In this document: positions 47,888 through 60,177 of the stretch, piece after piece
Layout: the number at the start of each line of letters is the position of its first letter
Numbering within the stretch: the first letter of the stretch is position 1
Assembly (NCBI GenBank): GCA_973895155.1
Contig: OZ316895.1
Coordinates: forward strand, 16,740,001 to 16,804,000
DNA from: Marsupella aquatica
Lineage: Eukaryota > Marchantiophyta
DNA length: 64,000 nucleotides
Direction: 5' to 3'
Notes under the pieces: model-generated
Database searches by the model: none
What the model saw: the letters and a program-made list of their open reading frames with translations, nothing else
Told to the model about the DNA's origin: nothing
Program-made: the position numbers and the translations under genes

Positions 47888-49126
<1,239 letters not shown>

Positions 49127-49828
49127 TCACTTCCCGACTTCCCCAACCTGCAGCTGCGATGTGACGAGATGGAGAATGCTCGGGTCATTCATCCACTCGC
49201 TGAGCACGGGATTGACGGGAATCCCAGACAGATCCAGTGCAGCACTCAGCACGAGGATACAACGCAAGATCATCGAAAGATAACATGAGCAATGGGATTC
49301 CGAAAAAGCATATTGTATCCTGATGTAAGCAGAGCCAAGGTGACAACGCACCAGCTTAATTTTAAAGGTTTTTTCTTTTCTTTTCTTTTCTTCTGTTCGC
49401 TAGGGTGGCGAATGTCACTTTGTATGAAGGAGAAGATGCTCAGAATATTACTAATTTTCATAGATTAATTCTGACCACCAGATCTCTCTGGTAACCGCTA
49501 GATTCTGGCAATCGGGTCTGTGGAAACTGGATAATTTATAAAAGACAAGGGGCCAAAAACATACGGGAAAAATTGGAAGGAGTAACCAGAGAAGGGAATT
49601 ATATTTAGTGTGAATGTGAATGAAAGAGTCAACTATTTTCAAAGCAAGAAGAAAAAGGGAGAGGCTACTGCACTAGGATCAAGTGCTTCTCCCTCTACCA
49701 TCTTGGGTACCATAGATGCATAGGAAGTGCTATATACTCCATACAGTTTCATGATAGTCATACCAAATAATGACAGGAGTTTAATTGCAGTTATTACATA
49801 GTATGTAGTGCACATTGTAATGGATGAG

Positions 49829-50035
49829 AGAAAGAGGAGACCAAAACATAGTGAAGGGGTCTGGGAAGAGGGTTACTAGGCTGTAACCTGTGACCAGTTA
49901 GTGAAGAAAAGTTAACCACCCAGAGCCAGGAGAAAGAGGAGAACAAAACATCGTGAAGGGGTCTGGGTAGATGGTTACTCGGCTGTGACCTGTGACCAGA
50001 ACATGAAGAAGAGTTAACCGCCTAGAGCTAGAAAG
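49829..50035. repeat. 102-bp tandem duplication
   Basis: Two diverged copies starting at about 49831 and 49933 share AAAGAGGAGAMCAAAACATM, GTGAAGGGGTCTGGG, CTGTRACCTGTGACCAG and GTTAACCRCC. They are roughly 88 percent identical by eye. Confidence 0.8.
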
Positions 50036-50204
50036 TTTTTACGGATCCCATGGGAAAGTTTCAACATTTCAACTAAACAAAGAAAGGGGTAAATTGGGGT
50101 GAAAGAAAATAATGTTTAGATGGGTTGTGATTGATATATGAGTGTTTTTTGGTAATCTATTTGAATTTTCTATTTAATCTATATATTATGAAAAGAATGA
50201 TGAG

Positions 50205-50350
50205 TAGAAAGAGCTTCTTCAACTACTCTAACATTTACCAAGGTAACATAAGAAACCAAATAATTTTTAAAACTTCTCTACCATTTATCATGGTAACATA
50301 CTAAACCCAATAAATTTCTCAACTTCTTGAACATTTACCAAGGTAATTTA
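50205..50350. repeat. ~58-bp repeat, 3 diverged copies
   Basis: Three copies share the pattern CAACTTCTnnnACATTTACCAAGGTAA followed by YTAAGAAACC or ACTAAACCC. Divergence is marked, so the array is old. Confidence 0.6.
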
Positions 50351-50861
50351 AGAAACCCTTTGGCTACTATGGATAGAGTAGTAACAAGCAAACATAAAAA
50401 AACACCATAATTATTATGGGGAGAGGAATACCAAGGGACTCAAAACCTTCAACTACTATGGACAATTGAATATTTTGCATGAAATTCATGGAATGTTAAA
50501 TGTGTTGTATAGACATAGAGATACTAAGGGAAACATTTTGCATGGAGTATTACCATGAATTGTCCTAAGTACTTTTTAAATTCACTTCATTTAGAATCTT
50601 TGCTCTCTTATTTATCTCTTCCAATGTGCAACTATCATCTCTCCAAATAGTTCTATAAAACAAGTTTACATAACCAAGGGTACTCAAACTAATTCTAGGA
50701 ACAAGGTTCAAACTAACCCCAGCCCAAATCTTTATTACTATACGTAAATATGGAAGTAAAACAATTATGACTTTCTAGGCAAAAGATTATCAAAATAATG
50801 ACATCTAAAAAAAACTCACACGGGTAACCCTTCTTCCATACCAAATTTACAATACTCTAGT

Positions 50862-51112
50862 CACCCCAAACCATTGTTGCGGTACTATAGTCATCAGTGT
50901 ACCAACTGTAGTCACCTTGTAGTCACCATCGTACCAACTGTAGTCACCCCAAACCATTGTTGCGGTACTATAGTCATCACCAACTGTATTCATCTTGTAG
51001 TCACCATCGTACCAACTGTAGTCACCCCAAACCCATTGTTGCGGTACTATAGTCATCAGTGTACCAACTGTAGTCAGCTTGTAGTCACCAATGTACCAAC
51101 TGTGGTCACCCC
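50862..51112. repeat. ~80-bp minisatellite upstream of the coiled-coil gene
   Basis: CCATTGTTGCGGTACTATAG starts at 50871, 50954 and 51032. Between them, shorter units ACCAACTGTAGTCACC recur, so there is a two-level repeat (about 16-30 bp inside about 80 bp). It ends about 490 bases before the start codon at 51601, in the presumed promoter or leader. Confidence 0.85.
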
Positions 51113-51600
51113 AAACCGCTGTTACGTACGGAGGAGTTCAGATCGAGCTCATGGCGCTTTAATAATGCTTCTTTCCTTTGCTGCGTATGGTGTACGCTCT
51201 CGATCCTTCACGACCTTCAACGCCCGCCTTTCGTTGCGCACAAGTCACATGATCAGAAAGCAATCTGGCGTCAAGAGCTGCTGCGGCGACGAGACTAGAA
51301 CAGAAAGCTTCGTTCATCCTTTGGCATCGGCAAGTTTCCGATTCCGCTGCGTGTGAATTCGAAGTGTGAGGAAGTCGTTCCGATTTGGCGGTTCTCTTTC
51401 GGCGGCCGATTTTCTGCTCTACCCTATTTTTCAAATCCAGACGCGCTCTCTCCTCTTCTGTTATGGTCGTCGGTATCTCGAGCGAATCGATTCAGGCGTC
51501 TAGAGGCGAAGGCGAGCGAAGGTGGTGAGAGTTCCTGTCTTGTTGTCTGTTTTGGCCCACGAGTAAAACCTGGTGTTGCGATAATCTGAAGATTGCTGTC

Positions 51601-52431
51601 ATGGATAAGGAAATCGGTCTAAACATGGGCGTGTCCGGTCGCGGAGAGCATCTGCCGATGAAGGCCAAGAATAAGTGGAGGCGTCGGAAGTTTTCGAGAA
51701 GGAATGAGCCTGTGCGGAATCAGGGCTCGGTGTTGATGCAGAATGGCGCATATGAACCCCCGAGGCTTACAGAGTTGCAGCAGCAAAACCGCCTGAAGAC
51801 GAGAAGATATTACCCGAGGAAACTCCGCGCTCCTGGCGCTCCGCGAAACACTTCCTCCTTCATCATGCGTGCCAAAAGGCCGGGAGGCGTTGCTTCGTTA
51901 GTCTCTCCTGTTACACCTGCTATCCTCCCGACGCCCGTCCAGTCTCCGGCTCCTCGATACAGAGAGGGTCTTGTAGACGAGGTTAACAAAGAGTGGGGTG
52001 TAGATGGTTATGGTTCTATGAATGGTTTGATACGATTGCGGTCTGTGGAAGAAGGTGAAGTAGATGACTTCGGCGGTACGGGTGAGAGTGGAAGTGAACT
52101 TGAGCAGGACAACCGGGCTGAGTCTGTACAGCAACTTGAACAGCGGATAGATCATGGCTTAAGCCGTTTCGAGATTGTCTTTCCGTCCCCGTATGCCGTT
52201 TTTGACAATAAACTGGCCACGGCGTCCCCCATGGAGGAGCTTGAGAATCGAATTGCTCAGCTAGAAGATGAGAATCTGTCTCTGAAAGAAAATCTTTACT
52301 TGTTGCGGCAGGAATTAGCAGAGGCACGGAGGCCATTACCTGTGCAAGACGCGGGAGACTATGGATCTGACGAGAACGTCGGGGTCTGTCAAAGAAGAAG
52401 CGGAGGAGATGTATTTTGTGCACAAGGCTAG
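51601..52431 (+). CDS. Plant-specific uncharacterised protein with C-terminal coiled coil
   Basis: A single 276-codon exon. The protein begins with a basic stretch (KNKWRRRKFSRR, residues 24-34). It then carries two blocks that I recognise from an uncharacterised plant family (resembling Arabidopsis AT5G59050-type proteins): NTSSFIMRAKRPGGVASLVS followed by PVTPAILPTP (83-112), and EWGVDGYGSMNGLIRLR (131-147). A conserved RxDHGLSRFE segment (182-191) and a heptad coiled coil (about 211-242, MEELENRIAQLEDENLSLKE...) follow. The central region is acidic. No signal peptide or membrane segment is visible; the basic N-terminus could act in nuclear localisation, which is inference. No biochemical function is known to me. 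The start codon follows an in-frame non-coding leader, and conservation supports the frame throughout. Confidence 0.85.
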   Translation: MDKEIGLNMGVSGRGEHLPMKAKNKWRRRKFSRRNEPVRNQGSVLMQNGAYEPPRLTELQQQNRLKTRRYYPRKLRAPGAPRNTSSFIMRAKRPGGVASLVSPVTPAILPTPVQSPAPRYREGLVDEVNKEWGVDGYGSMNGLIRLRSVEEGEVDDFGGTGESGSELEQDNRAESVQQLEQRIDHGLSRFEIVFPSPYAVFDNKLATASPMEELENRIAQLEDENLSLKENLYLLRQELAEARRPLPVQDAGDYGSDENVGVCQRRSGGDVFCAQG

Positions 52432-55400
52432 ATCGTGTCTTTCTTTGCTTGCTGTGCCGTCTGTGTTTGTTTGTGTGTGAAGGTGAGCTGAAGCTAACGA
52501 TGGTGGTGCGATCCCAGCGCAACGTGCGCGCGCGCTTCTCTCGAGTCAGATTTGTTTGTTCACGTTGGCTGAACATCCATTTCCGACGTGAGTCTCCCTG
52601 CCTCCTATGTGCCCGGCTTTTGTGAGAGTACTGCTTTGATTGCTTGTAGAAGCAAGCTTATTTCGTCTCTTTTTTCTCTCAAGGTCATGAGTGGAGCCTC
52701 TCCTTGGCACTTGGGGAAGAAGGTCTACGCAGCTTGGAGGCTGTGTAGTGTTTTCTGGCGATGGGTATGATGCGGTAAGGACTTTACCCTTGGTTAGTTG
52801 AAGGATGCTTGACATGACAGCTGTCTGTAAGATACATATGTCCTCGTATGAAGAGATTGTTCATCCATGAACGAATGTCCCGCTTAAGTGGCTTTCCACG
52901 TTCTTCTCTGTACATTGGAATAGGATGCAGTAAACGCGTGCAATCCTGCTGGAACAGAATGTGGTGTTTGGCTAGGCCAGAGTAGGCTTGTAGTTCAAGA
53001 TAGTTCGATTTTGCAGTGTAACACACAATTAGAATGTGGTTTTTACCTAGGGTAGAGAGCTTCTAGTCCGAGACCGAGAAAGTTCAATTATGCATTGTTA
53101 TCACAGAATCGACTCGATTACTTCTCGATGGTTTCCGGTAGTCATGTTAAGCTGTCCAATCACCGTGTGGTACGATTATGCTGTACAAAAATGTAGAAAT
53201 TTACTTACGCACAGAAAGAAACTTGACCACAGATTATCAATGAAACATTCTATTTAGATCTCATTTGTTTCCTTTGAATTGCATGTCTCATCTGTCTCAG
53301 GCCGCAGTGCGCTGCGATGATCACAGAAAGGAAGGCGGATGGCCTTATTGGTAGGGATGTATTTGGTGAAGTGTTGATTGCAGTTGTTTTTTTATGTTAG
53401 GTTTGCACTTTCTTTGTGCTCCTCATATCGTGTTTGTTGTTGTTGGTGGTGTTTCCGAAGTTTGAGAGTGTCCTTGCGCAGGTTTCGATAATGTATGTCT
53501 ACGTTTGCTGTCACGTGTCACTCCTGATCGTAGGGACTGAAGTGCAACCTTGCCAGGTTTCTACCCTGGCTGTGGCTTTCATCCCTGAAGCGCATGACGC
53601 ATCTGGATTCTGGCGTCAGTATCTTAACCATTTGGTGTCGTTGCCTTAGTGTAGGTTCGAAGGCAAAGTTTCATTCGTTGCTTATCTTACGCAATGGCGT
53701 TCGAAAGGTTTGGTTTTAGGTCTACGTGCAAGAACTTCGCACGTGAGGAAGGATAGATTGACTCGTTGCGGTGTCGAATACATGTTTGTTTGGATTGGTT
53801 CTTGTCATTTGAGTTTGTGCCGACTTCTCATCATCTGATCAAATTGATGGCTCGGGTTTAGCAGGGGATGTAATGTGAGGCTCTGCGCTCTGGGAGAGAA
53901 AGTGCCTGATTAACACCTACGGATTTTTTCCATCACCACTGTTTTCTTGGACCAAGTGAGGTGAACAAGAAACTTAAAAAAGGCCAACAAAGCTCAACCG
54001 TGGACAAAGTTTGACCGACAGTACGAAAGAAAAAATAGACTAAAATGTATTACATATGAGGTTACCAAAACCACGAGCAAAATTAAACAGAAAATGTTTC
54101 AATGCAATCTTATTGATAAAGCCCGATGCGATGCTACCTTCCAAGAATATGGCCTAGAGTGAAGGATGCAAAGCTACCTTCCAGGGCTATGGTCTAGAGT
54201 GAATCCTCCATACCCGAATTCACAAAACTGAAAGTGAGGTTGGACATAAAACAGTGATGGGGCAAGATAAAATCTCTAGACCATAACTCACCAAGTTTAA
54301 AGTGAGTGTATCAAAAAAGGAATGGGGGCAAGGATGAATGGAAAGTAGCATAGATTTGTAAAAGCTCAAGTGACGGTAAGCAGGCAAGAGTGTGGTAACA
54401 GTATCTTAATTGCCTTGCCGTGGGTGGACTACCCTCCAATAGCCATGGCATGATTGTCCTCGCTAGACTATCGTGAAATAGCCATGGCATCGTGCAAGAC
54501 TGCCATTTCGAACCTGATCTATCTTGCACGATAGCTTCAAAAAGGATGCCTTTACGTAATGATATTCACTTCCCATGTATTGTTTTGCTGAAACTTACAG
54601 GAGCTTTACGAACGGATCTTCACCAATTTCTATGGCAAGCCGATGCAGCGAACCAAAATAGTACTAAAATAGTTTCTTCACGTAATGTCAAACCCAGAGA
54701 TTTTTCTGCCCCCAGAATAGTCTGCCCTCAAAATAGTGCCTACATCCAGTAGCTTCGTCTAATATCTACTTCGAAGCCAAGCAATCAACAAGCTCCATCG
54801 AGGATGTGAGTATTGCAAGCAAACCAAAAGCTGCGTCTAATATCTACTTCAAAGCCAAGCAATTCAAAGCCAAGCAATTCAAAGCCAAGCAATCAACAAG
54901 CTCCATTCAAAGCCAAGCAATTCAAAGCCAAGCAATCAACAAGCACCATCCAGGATGTGAGTATTTCAGGCAAACCAAAATATTCAGCCACTGGAAAATC
55001 TTTATGAAGACTCACTCTTCCGCCCCATCCTTTTTGAATTTCTCCTAAAAAATGATGGCCATGACCTTCGCCCAACCAGCTTCATTATGACGGGCATGCC
55101 ACTTTTAAGCATACCCCTTCATGAGCCCTACTAAAATAAATGCATTGCGTCAGTATCTTGGTTATTAGAGGAAGCAGTGGGTTCAGGCTTTCTCCTCTGA
55201 TGCCCCCCCTGGAACAGTCATACTGTACTACAATCCGTGCCAGGGTAACAGGGATACTATGTGGGTGGGGAGGGTAATTTTTTGGGGGCGATAGGACTTA
55301 TGGTGGAGTGAGTCTCTGAAGGACTTGACAAATTCTCAATTTTTTCTGAATGAACAGTACTTGAATCCAAGTGTTTCTAGTGACTCAAAACTTCTTTTAC

Positions 55401-55640
55401 TCCGCCAAATTCTCCAAGCGTGAATGTGTGAGCCAGGTTAACTGCTCTGGATTTTCTAAATTCATTTTGAAATGAAGAAACTCTCCTACATCACCCTGGA
55501 TTAGGGATGTTGAACTCCAGATCTGTCACCAAATAATTCTCTCAGCTTGATTGTGACTCTACTTCCTCATTGGCACTACTTTCAAGAGATGGTCTGTCAT
55601 GTTTCCTCCATGATTTCTTCTTTCTACCAGCAATCATTCC
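52432..55640. other. 3' flank of the coiled-coil gene and intergenic DNA
   Basis: The first part is probably the 3' untranslated region; its end is not defined. Two short repeats lie further on: a duplication at about 54130-54205 (GCTACCTTCCARGRMTATGG twice) and the 15-bp array at about 54770-54970. No gene was recognised. Confidence 0.45.
54770..54970. repeat. 15-bp tandem repeat inside a larger duplication
   Basis: The unit AATTCAAAGCCAAGC repeats three times, then again twice, each run ending in AATCAACAAGCWCCAT. The outer phrases CAAGCTCCATCGAGGATG and CAAGCACCATCCAGGATG, each followed by TGAGTATT, flank it, indicating that the whole block of about 150 bp was duplicated before the short unit expanded. 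Confidence 0.8.
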
Positions 55641-55649
55641 ATGTTCTAT

Positions 55650-55850
55650 TGAATGTGCAAAGAACCTCCAATAGCCTTCTCATGGCATTCATTACCTTCA
55701 CGTCAATTCATCCTTGGATTATTCCTCGACAGTGGTGCCGTAAGTCATGTAGTATGTTATCAAAAACAATTAATAACTTTTTATTACTTTGCCACTCAAG
55801 ATGTTCAAATTGATAATACTGTCATGGTTTTTTGTATTTACAAATATGTC
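55650..55850 (+). pseudogene. Possible Copia-type retrotransposon protease relic
   Basis: The plus-strand translation contains SRQFILGLFLDSGAVSHVV, which resembles the aspartic-protease block of Copia polyproteins (a hydrophobic residue followed by DSGAxxHM/V). No integrase, reverse transcriptase or terminal repeats were found nearby, and the frame soon loses meaning. The call rests on one short motif. Confidence 0.25.
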
Positions 55851-57081
55851 ACGGTTTTGTATAAAGACGACAAGTTCAACAAAATAACCAAGGTGGGAAT
55901 ATACAGAGTCCATGGCATATTTGTAAATACAACAAAAGTATTGAAAAAATCTTGGTCGTGGACATAGCCAAACTGCGTGAAACATTTCTTTATGTTGTTA
56001 TTGATTGTATGTTGTACACTAGCTCTGTGTGATGTTGTGTTGTCTAATTTTTCCCAAAACCTTCCATCTCCTTACTACTTCCATTTCCACCTTTTAAGTT
56101 GGCATTGTTTCCACAATGCCACAATCCCTTAATAAGAACACTTTTGGTACAACAACCATTTGTGTAACAGATGTGACTGAGTTTGTAAACTACTATAACA
56201 TGGGATCCCGCCAAATCTCTCTCATTGTCAGTTTACAAACTTAAGAAAGGAGGGAACAATTCTCTGCCATCAGATGTTGTCCACGGTTATTTGAGACTCT
56301 TGGATCTACTAAAATTGGTACCTAATATTGTTTTTGCAGCTCGTTTTGCAGTAGTGTACAAAATGTAGAACAAGTGCTACATTCTATGACTGTGCGCATC
56401 CTGGTAATTGTACATCAAAATATGACAATATATGGTATACGACATAATTCCATAGCATGATAAACAACCTAACAACCTAACAATCAATATTCTCTTTGAG
56501 TCACTGAGTGTACGCCATATATTACCACATTTTAATTTGTTGTTACCGGGATGCGACTGTGTTTGTTTTACTATAGCCCGTGAATAAAGTACTTTTTGGC
56601 ATGTTTGATCTGTATTTTTTTGCATGGAGCATTAAAAGAATAGATTGACCTGAGATTGAGGCTAGGTTGTAGGTATGGAATAAAGAGGAAGTAGATTCAC
56701 ATGAGAATGTTTTTTTGCTTTTTCTCTTGGGAAGGGAGGTTTCATGTTTTGGAGGTTTATTTTGTCTTTTCTTCTCAATTTTCTTCTCTTTCTTAAATGA
56801 TGTTGAAGAAAAGAAAAAGGAAGAGGGGGAGGGGGAGGGACACAGGCAATGGGAGGACGAGGGAGGGAGAGCAAGAGGAACCAAAGGAAGGGCATGGCTG
56901 AGGGGGAAAATAGGGAGACAAAAATTATAGTACAATGTTCTTTCTCTGTATAGCATCATGACCTAGACCCCAAAACACATTCTCACCTGTCTTGCATCTG
57001 CCTCACTGTCCATGCACTTGCCCTCCACAACAACATCACTTTCATAACAACAGCATCAACTAAAACTCAGTTTCATTAATT
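55851..57081. other. Intergenic DNA
   Basis: A small inverted repeat (TTTGTATTTACAAATATG near 55833 and CATATTTGTAAATACAA near 55915) could form a hairpin about 100 bases long. A purine-rich tract lies at 56806-56890. Nothing coding was recognised. Confidence 0.45.
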
Positions 57082-57370
57082 CACTAGCTTAATCCCAATG
57101 CGTTGCACAAAAGATATCGTTAAGAAAAAAGAAGTCATATCGCCAATGATGTCGTTATGTAAAAGATGTTAAGAAAAAAGAAGCCGTGTCGCCAGTGATG
57201 TAGTTAAATAAAGATGCCATGATGTAAAACAATCTCATCAAGAAAAAAGAAGGGGTGTCGCCAAGGATGTCAAGTAAAAAGCAGTCGTGCTGCCAAAGCT
57301 GTTGTCAAGTAAAAAGATGTAGTCAAGTAAAATGATGACAAATGTCGTGTCGCCAAAGATGTCGTTAAGT
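57082..57370. repeat. Second copy of the GATGTCGTGTCGCCAAG-type degenerate array
   Basis: It starts ACTAGCTTAATCCCAATGCG followed by TTGCACAAAAGAT, matching the head of the 26.0-kb array. It then runs as worn units of AAGATGTCGTT, AAGTAAAAAG and GTCGTGTCGCCAAAGATG. Units are more degenerate and shorter than in the first array. Shared head plus shared unit imply one dispersed repeat family. Confidence 0.7.
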
Positions 57371-58974
57371 AAAAATCTTATGCTGCTCTGCCAAAATAAT
57401 CAATGGCACCGTTCAGCCCAACTTTCAATGGCCCTTTTTTGTACCCCTTGCATGGAACCCTTTTGGTAACCACATCCAAGTTTACTTGGCTCCTTAACCT
57501 CCCAACACCATGCATGTCCCCTTGGGGTGGTGGCGTGGTTTGTATAACCTTGGTGGTGTGGTTTGTCCTCTCATATATGCTTCTGAGGGATCTACCACCC
57601 AGGACCAACTTTGGTTCCAATATTTTGGCTCCCAACCCATACGTCATTGAGTGCAAAACCAACTGCCAAGACATAATGGCAACCGAGGGCTCGACAAGGA
57701 GGTCGGTGCCATGGCCTGGGGTTAAGTTAGGGCAGGAGTTTGGACCCGGAGTCTTGGGTCTCATGTCTTGGGTCCAGGTCCAGGTGTGGCTGGGAGTCAT
57801 TGCCTCTGGTGTCGAGGACTTGGTCAGGCCGCACTTGGCCGCTCTTCACTTGCACGTCAGTCATCAGTCACTCGTCACTTGGTCTTGGGGGGTTCACTTC
57901 CATAGAATCAACACATCAGGTACTTTGACGGGGTCACCGTTTGCAAAAACCCAGCAATAACTTAGTACCAACTTATAATTGTGTACATAAGCCCGTACAT
58001 AAGCTGAAAGCCAAGTGGTGTGTTGAAAGCACTTGACTAGATTTTTTAATTTTTTTTGGTTATCTCTAATAAGTCTTTCGCCTTTCACCCTTTCATCCTT
58101 TCTCACATTTGTTTTTTTGTTGTTTTTCTTCCCTTCATAGTTTGTGGGGCTCCCACATTTTCCCTTCCCCACACCATGGAAGCGGTCCCCGCCACTTTAT
58201 TCCTTCCCTTTTTCTCATTTTTGGGGTTCCCACCCTTTCCCTGTTGTGTTTGCTTTTGAGGAGTGTGCGGGCACTGGTCGTCCGAACATTAATTTTTCAA
58301 CCGGCTCACAATGATCTCATTAGGGTATTTCTCTGTGCAGCAGAATCGTATGGATGTCCGTACACCCCGGAGCTGGGGACCCGGGACCCCAGTTTTTCCT
58401 AGAGGTGGAGATAGCAGCAGCAAAGGTGGGGAACCATGTTGTGGGAGAAGCCGAGCCCCTTTGGTGTTGTATGGATGAAACGGAGGGGGACAGTGCCCAG
58501 ATTACCAAAAACTTAAGCAACTGTATCTTGACCATTTGACCTCTATTTTGTGCACCGTTTCCATGTTTGTCATCAGGAAGAGCAGGGCTCTTCAAATATT
58601 TGTCTGAAGTGAATTCTAGGAAAATTTTAGTTTTGACAATTGTTGGGGCCCCTCCTTTTACGGTGGACCGGTGGTGGAACCATGAGGATTGAGGCAGGGT
58701 AGATAGATACGATACAAAGTTGTGGACTCAAGTGAGTTCCTGTTTAGTGGAATAGTAGTGGGCACCGTCAAAGGCACTGCCAGTCTCCCTTAGGATAGTA
58801 TACGTTAGTGACACATGTGTGTGCCGCATGTTTGAGGTTAGGTTTTGAGAGTAGTGGCGCCACCTGTATGGCAGTGGTGGTTGTCACACATGTGGTGTGC
58901 TTTGGTTTTGGGTATTTAGGAGCAGTCCCCGGTAGGTGCAGGGGGGGCTCAGTTTAGTGTTTGGTTGCGGAAGA
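57371..58974. other. Intergenic DNA without recognised genes
   Basis: A 185-codon plus-strand frame (57403-57960) and a 140-codon minus-strand frame overlap here but show no domain, no conserved motif and no splice context. They are not called. Confidence 0.45.
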
Positions 58975-59190
58975 ATATGGTAGTTTTATTGGTTTTAAGG
59001 GAAAACTTAGAAATTTTTGTGGAAGAACTTTAGGATCCCTTAAATCCAATTTTGAGTCTTGTAAGAACGTTAGTGCCCTTTTAATCAAAATTTTGGAATA
59101 TTCCAGCTTTATAGGTTTTTTTTTAAATCTTACATTTTAGGGGGTGCAGGGCTTAAAAACGTCGTAGGTGATGGGGGGCTCTATGTAGTG
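58975..59190. repeat. Partial copy of the 284-bp MITE family, direct orientation
   Basis: It matches the interior and right part of the element at 26587-26870: TTTATTGG, then TTAAATCCAATTTTGAGWCTT, TAAGAAC, TTTTGGAATATTC, CTTACATTTTAGGGGGT and AACGTCRTAGGTGATGG. The outer ends are not recognisable and no target duplication was found. Confidence 0.6.
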
Positions 59191-59899
59191 AGTAAGATAA
59201 GCACTTGGTCATGATGCAGTCACACCTTGGTCGGGCGTTGGGCCTTCAGTAAGGCCTTTTGTTGTCCAGCACGCTCTTAAGGTCTAGATTGGCTTGGTAG
59301 CTGGGTGGGCCTTACTCATCCTTGCTCCTTGGGCCTTGCCTTGGGCCTTGGTTGTTCTAGGGGAGTTGCTGAGGGAGGGGAGGGGTTGCAGAGGGAGGGG
59401 AGGGGTCGCAGAGGGGATTTCAATCCTACACGGTTTCATTGGATAGGATTTTATAATTTTTATTGAATCCATATAAATAAGCTCAATCTAACTAGGTTGA
59501 CATGGATTCAGATTAAAAAGTCTTGACCTTCATACAAAAAGCATTTCAAATGGGGTTCTACTTCAGTTCAAAAGTTTAGATGGGGAACAATCCATGCAAG
59601 CTCATGACTCACTTATCTCCTATTAGAGTTTGTAAGTTTTTATTATTAAACAAAGAATATTCAACAATGATCACTTCTACACAATGATGAGGACTCCTTT
59701 TTAAGGTTTGCAACCAAAACCTGACCAAACTACCATCTCGGATTAGGCTAAGGATGAGGAGAATATGATGAGCTTAAACAACACAAGCTCGGAGCACAAG
59801 TATACAAGGACTATTGGTTTGACACAGGCACATAAGTGTACTTGTGTCAAACTCCTTTAAATCTAAAATGAGACCTAAAGATCAAAGTGCGATATTGAG
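59191..59899. other. Intergenic spacer between two MITE copies
   Basis: It contains a G-rich 24-bp direct repeat at 59362-59412 (GAGGGAGGGGAGGGGT twice). No coding region was recognised. The inverted MITE copies at either side could pair, but each has its own integration signs or truncation, so this is not treated as one element. Confidence 0.45.
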
Positions 59900-60177
59900 C
59901 TTGAGGGTTGCACTATATTGAGGGCCCTCCATCACCTGCCATATTTTTAAGCCTTGTACCCCCTTAAATATAAGAAAATAAGTATATTTTGGTCCCTATA
60001 AAGTTGGAAGATTCCAAAGATTTGATGAAAATGACCCTAGTGTTCTTACATCTAATTAAGACTCAAAACTGGATTTAAATGGCCCCAAAATTTGTCCATG
60101 AAAATTTCCAAGTCTTTCTTTAGAACCATTTTCTTCATCGCACGCGATGTGCCAATTATGTGGAAGTGAAACTCCAA
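59900..60177. mobile_element. 278-bp hAT-like MITE, inverted copy with near-perfect 8-bp target duplication
   Basis: Its ends read CTTGAGGGTTGCAC at the left and, on the other strand, CTTGGAGTTTCAC at the right. They match the ends of the 26.6-kb element (CTCAGGGGTGTCAC and CTAGAGGGTTTCAC) in reversed order, so the copy is inverted. The flanks are ATATTGAG (59892-59899) and ATTTTGAG (60178-60185), 7 of 8 matching. The interior is alignable throughout, for example TCCATCACCT, GTTCTTACATCTAATTA and GCACGCGATGTGCC. Confidence 0.7.

Noticed and set aside
52016-52576. 186-codon minus-strand frame opposite the coiled-coil gene
   Set aside because: Antisense shadow, rich in Arg/Ser/His without recognisable motifs.
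57403-57960. 185-codon plus-strand frame
   Set aside because: No family resemblance and overlaps an equally long minus-strand frame; most likely chance.
58975-60177. A single 1.2-kb element bounded by the two inverted MITE copies
   Set aside because: The right copy has its own complete ends and 8-bp target duplication, so the two copies inserted independently.
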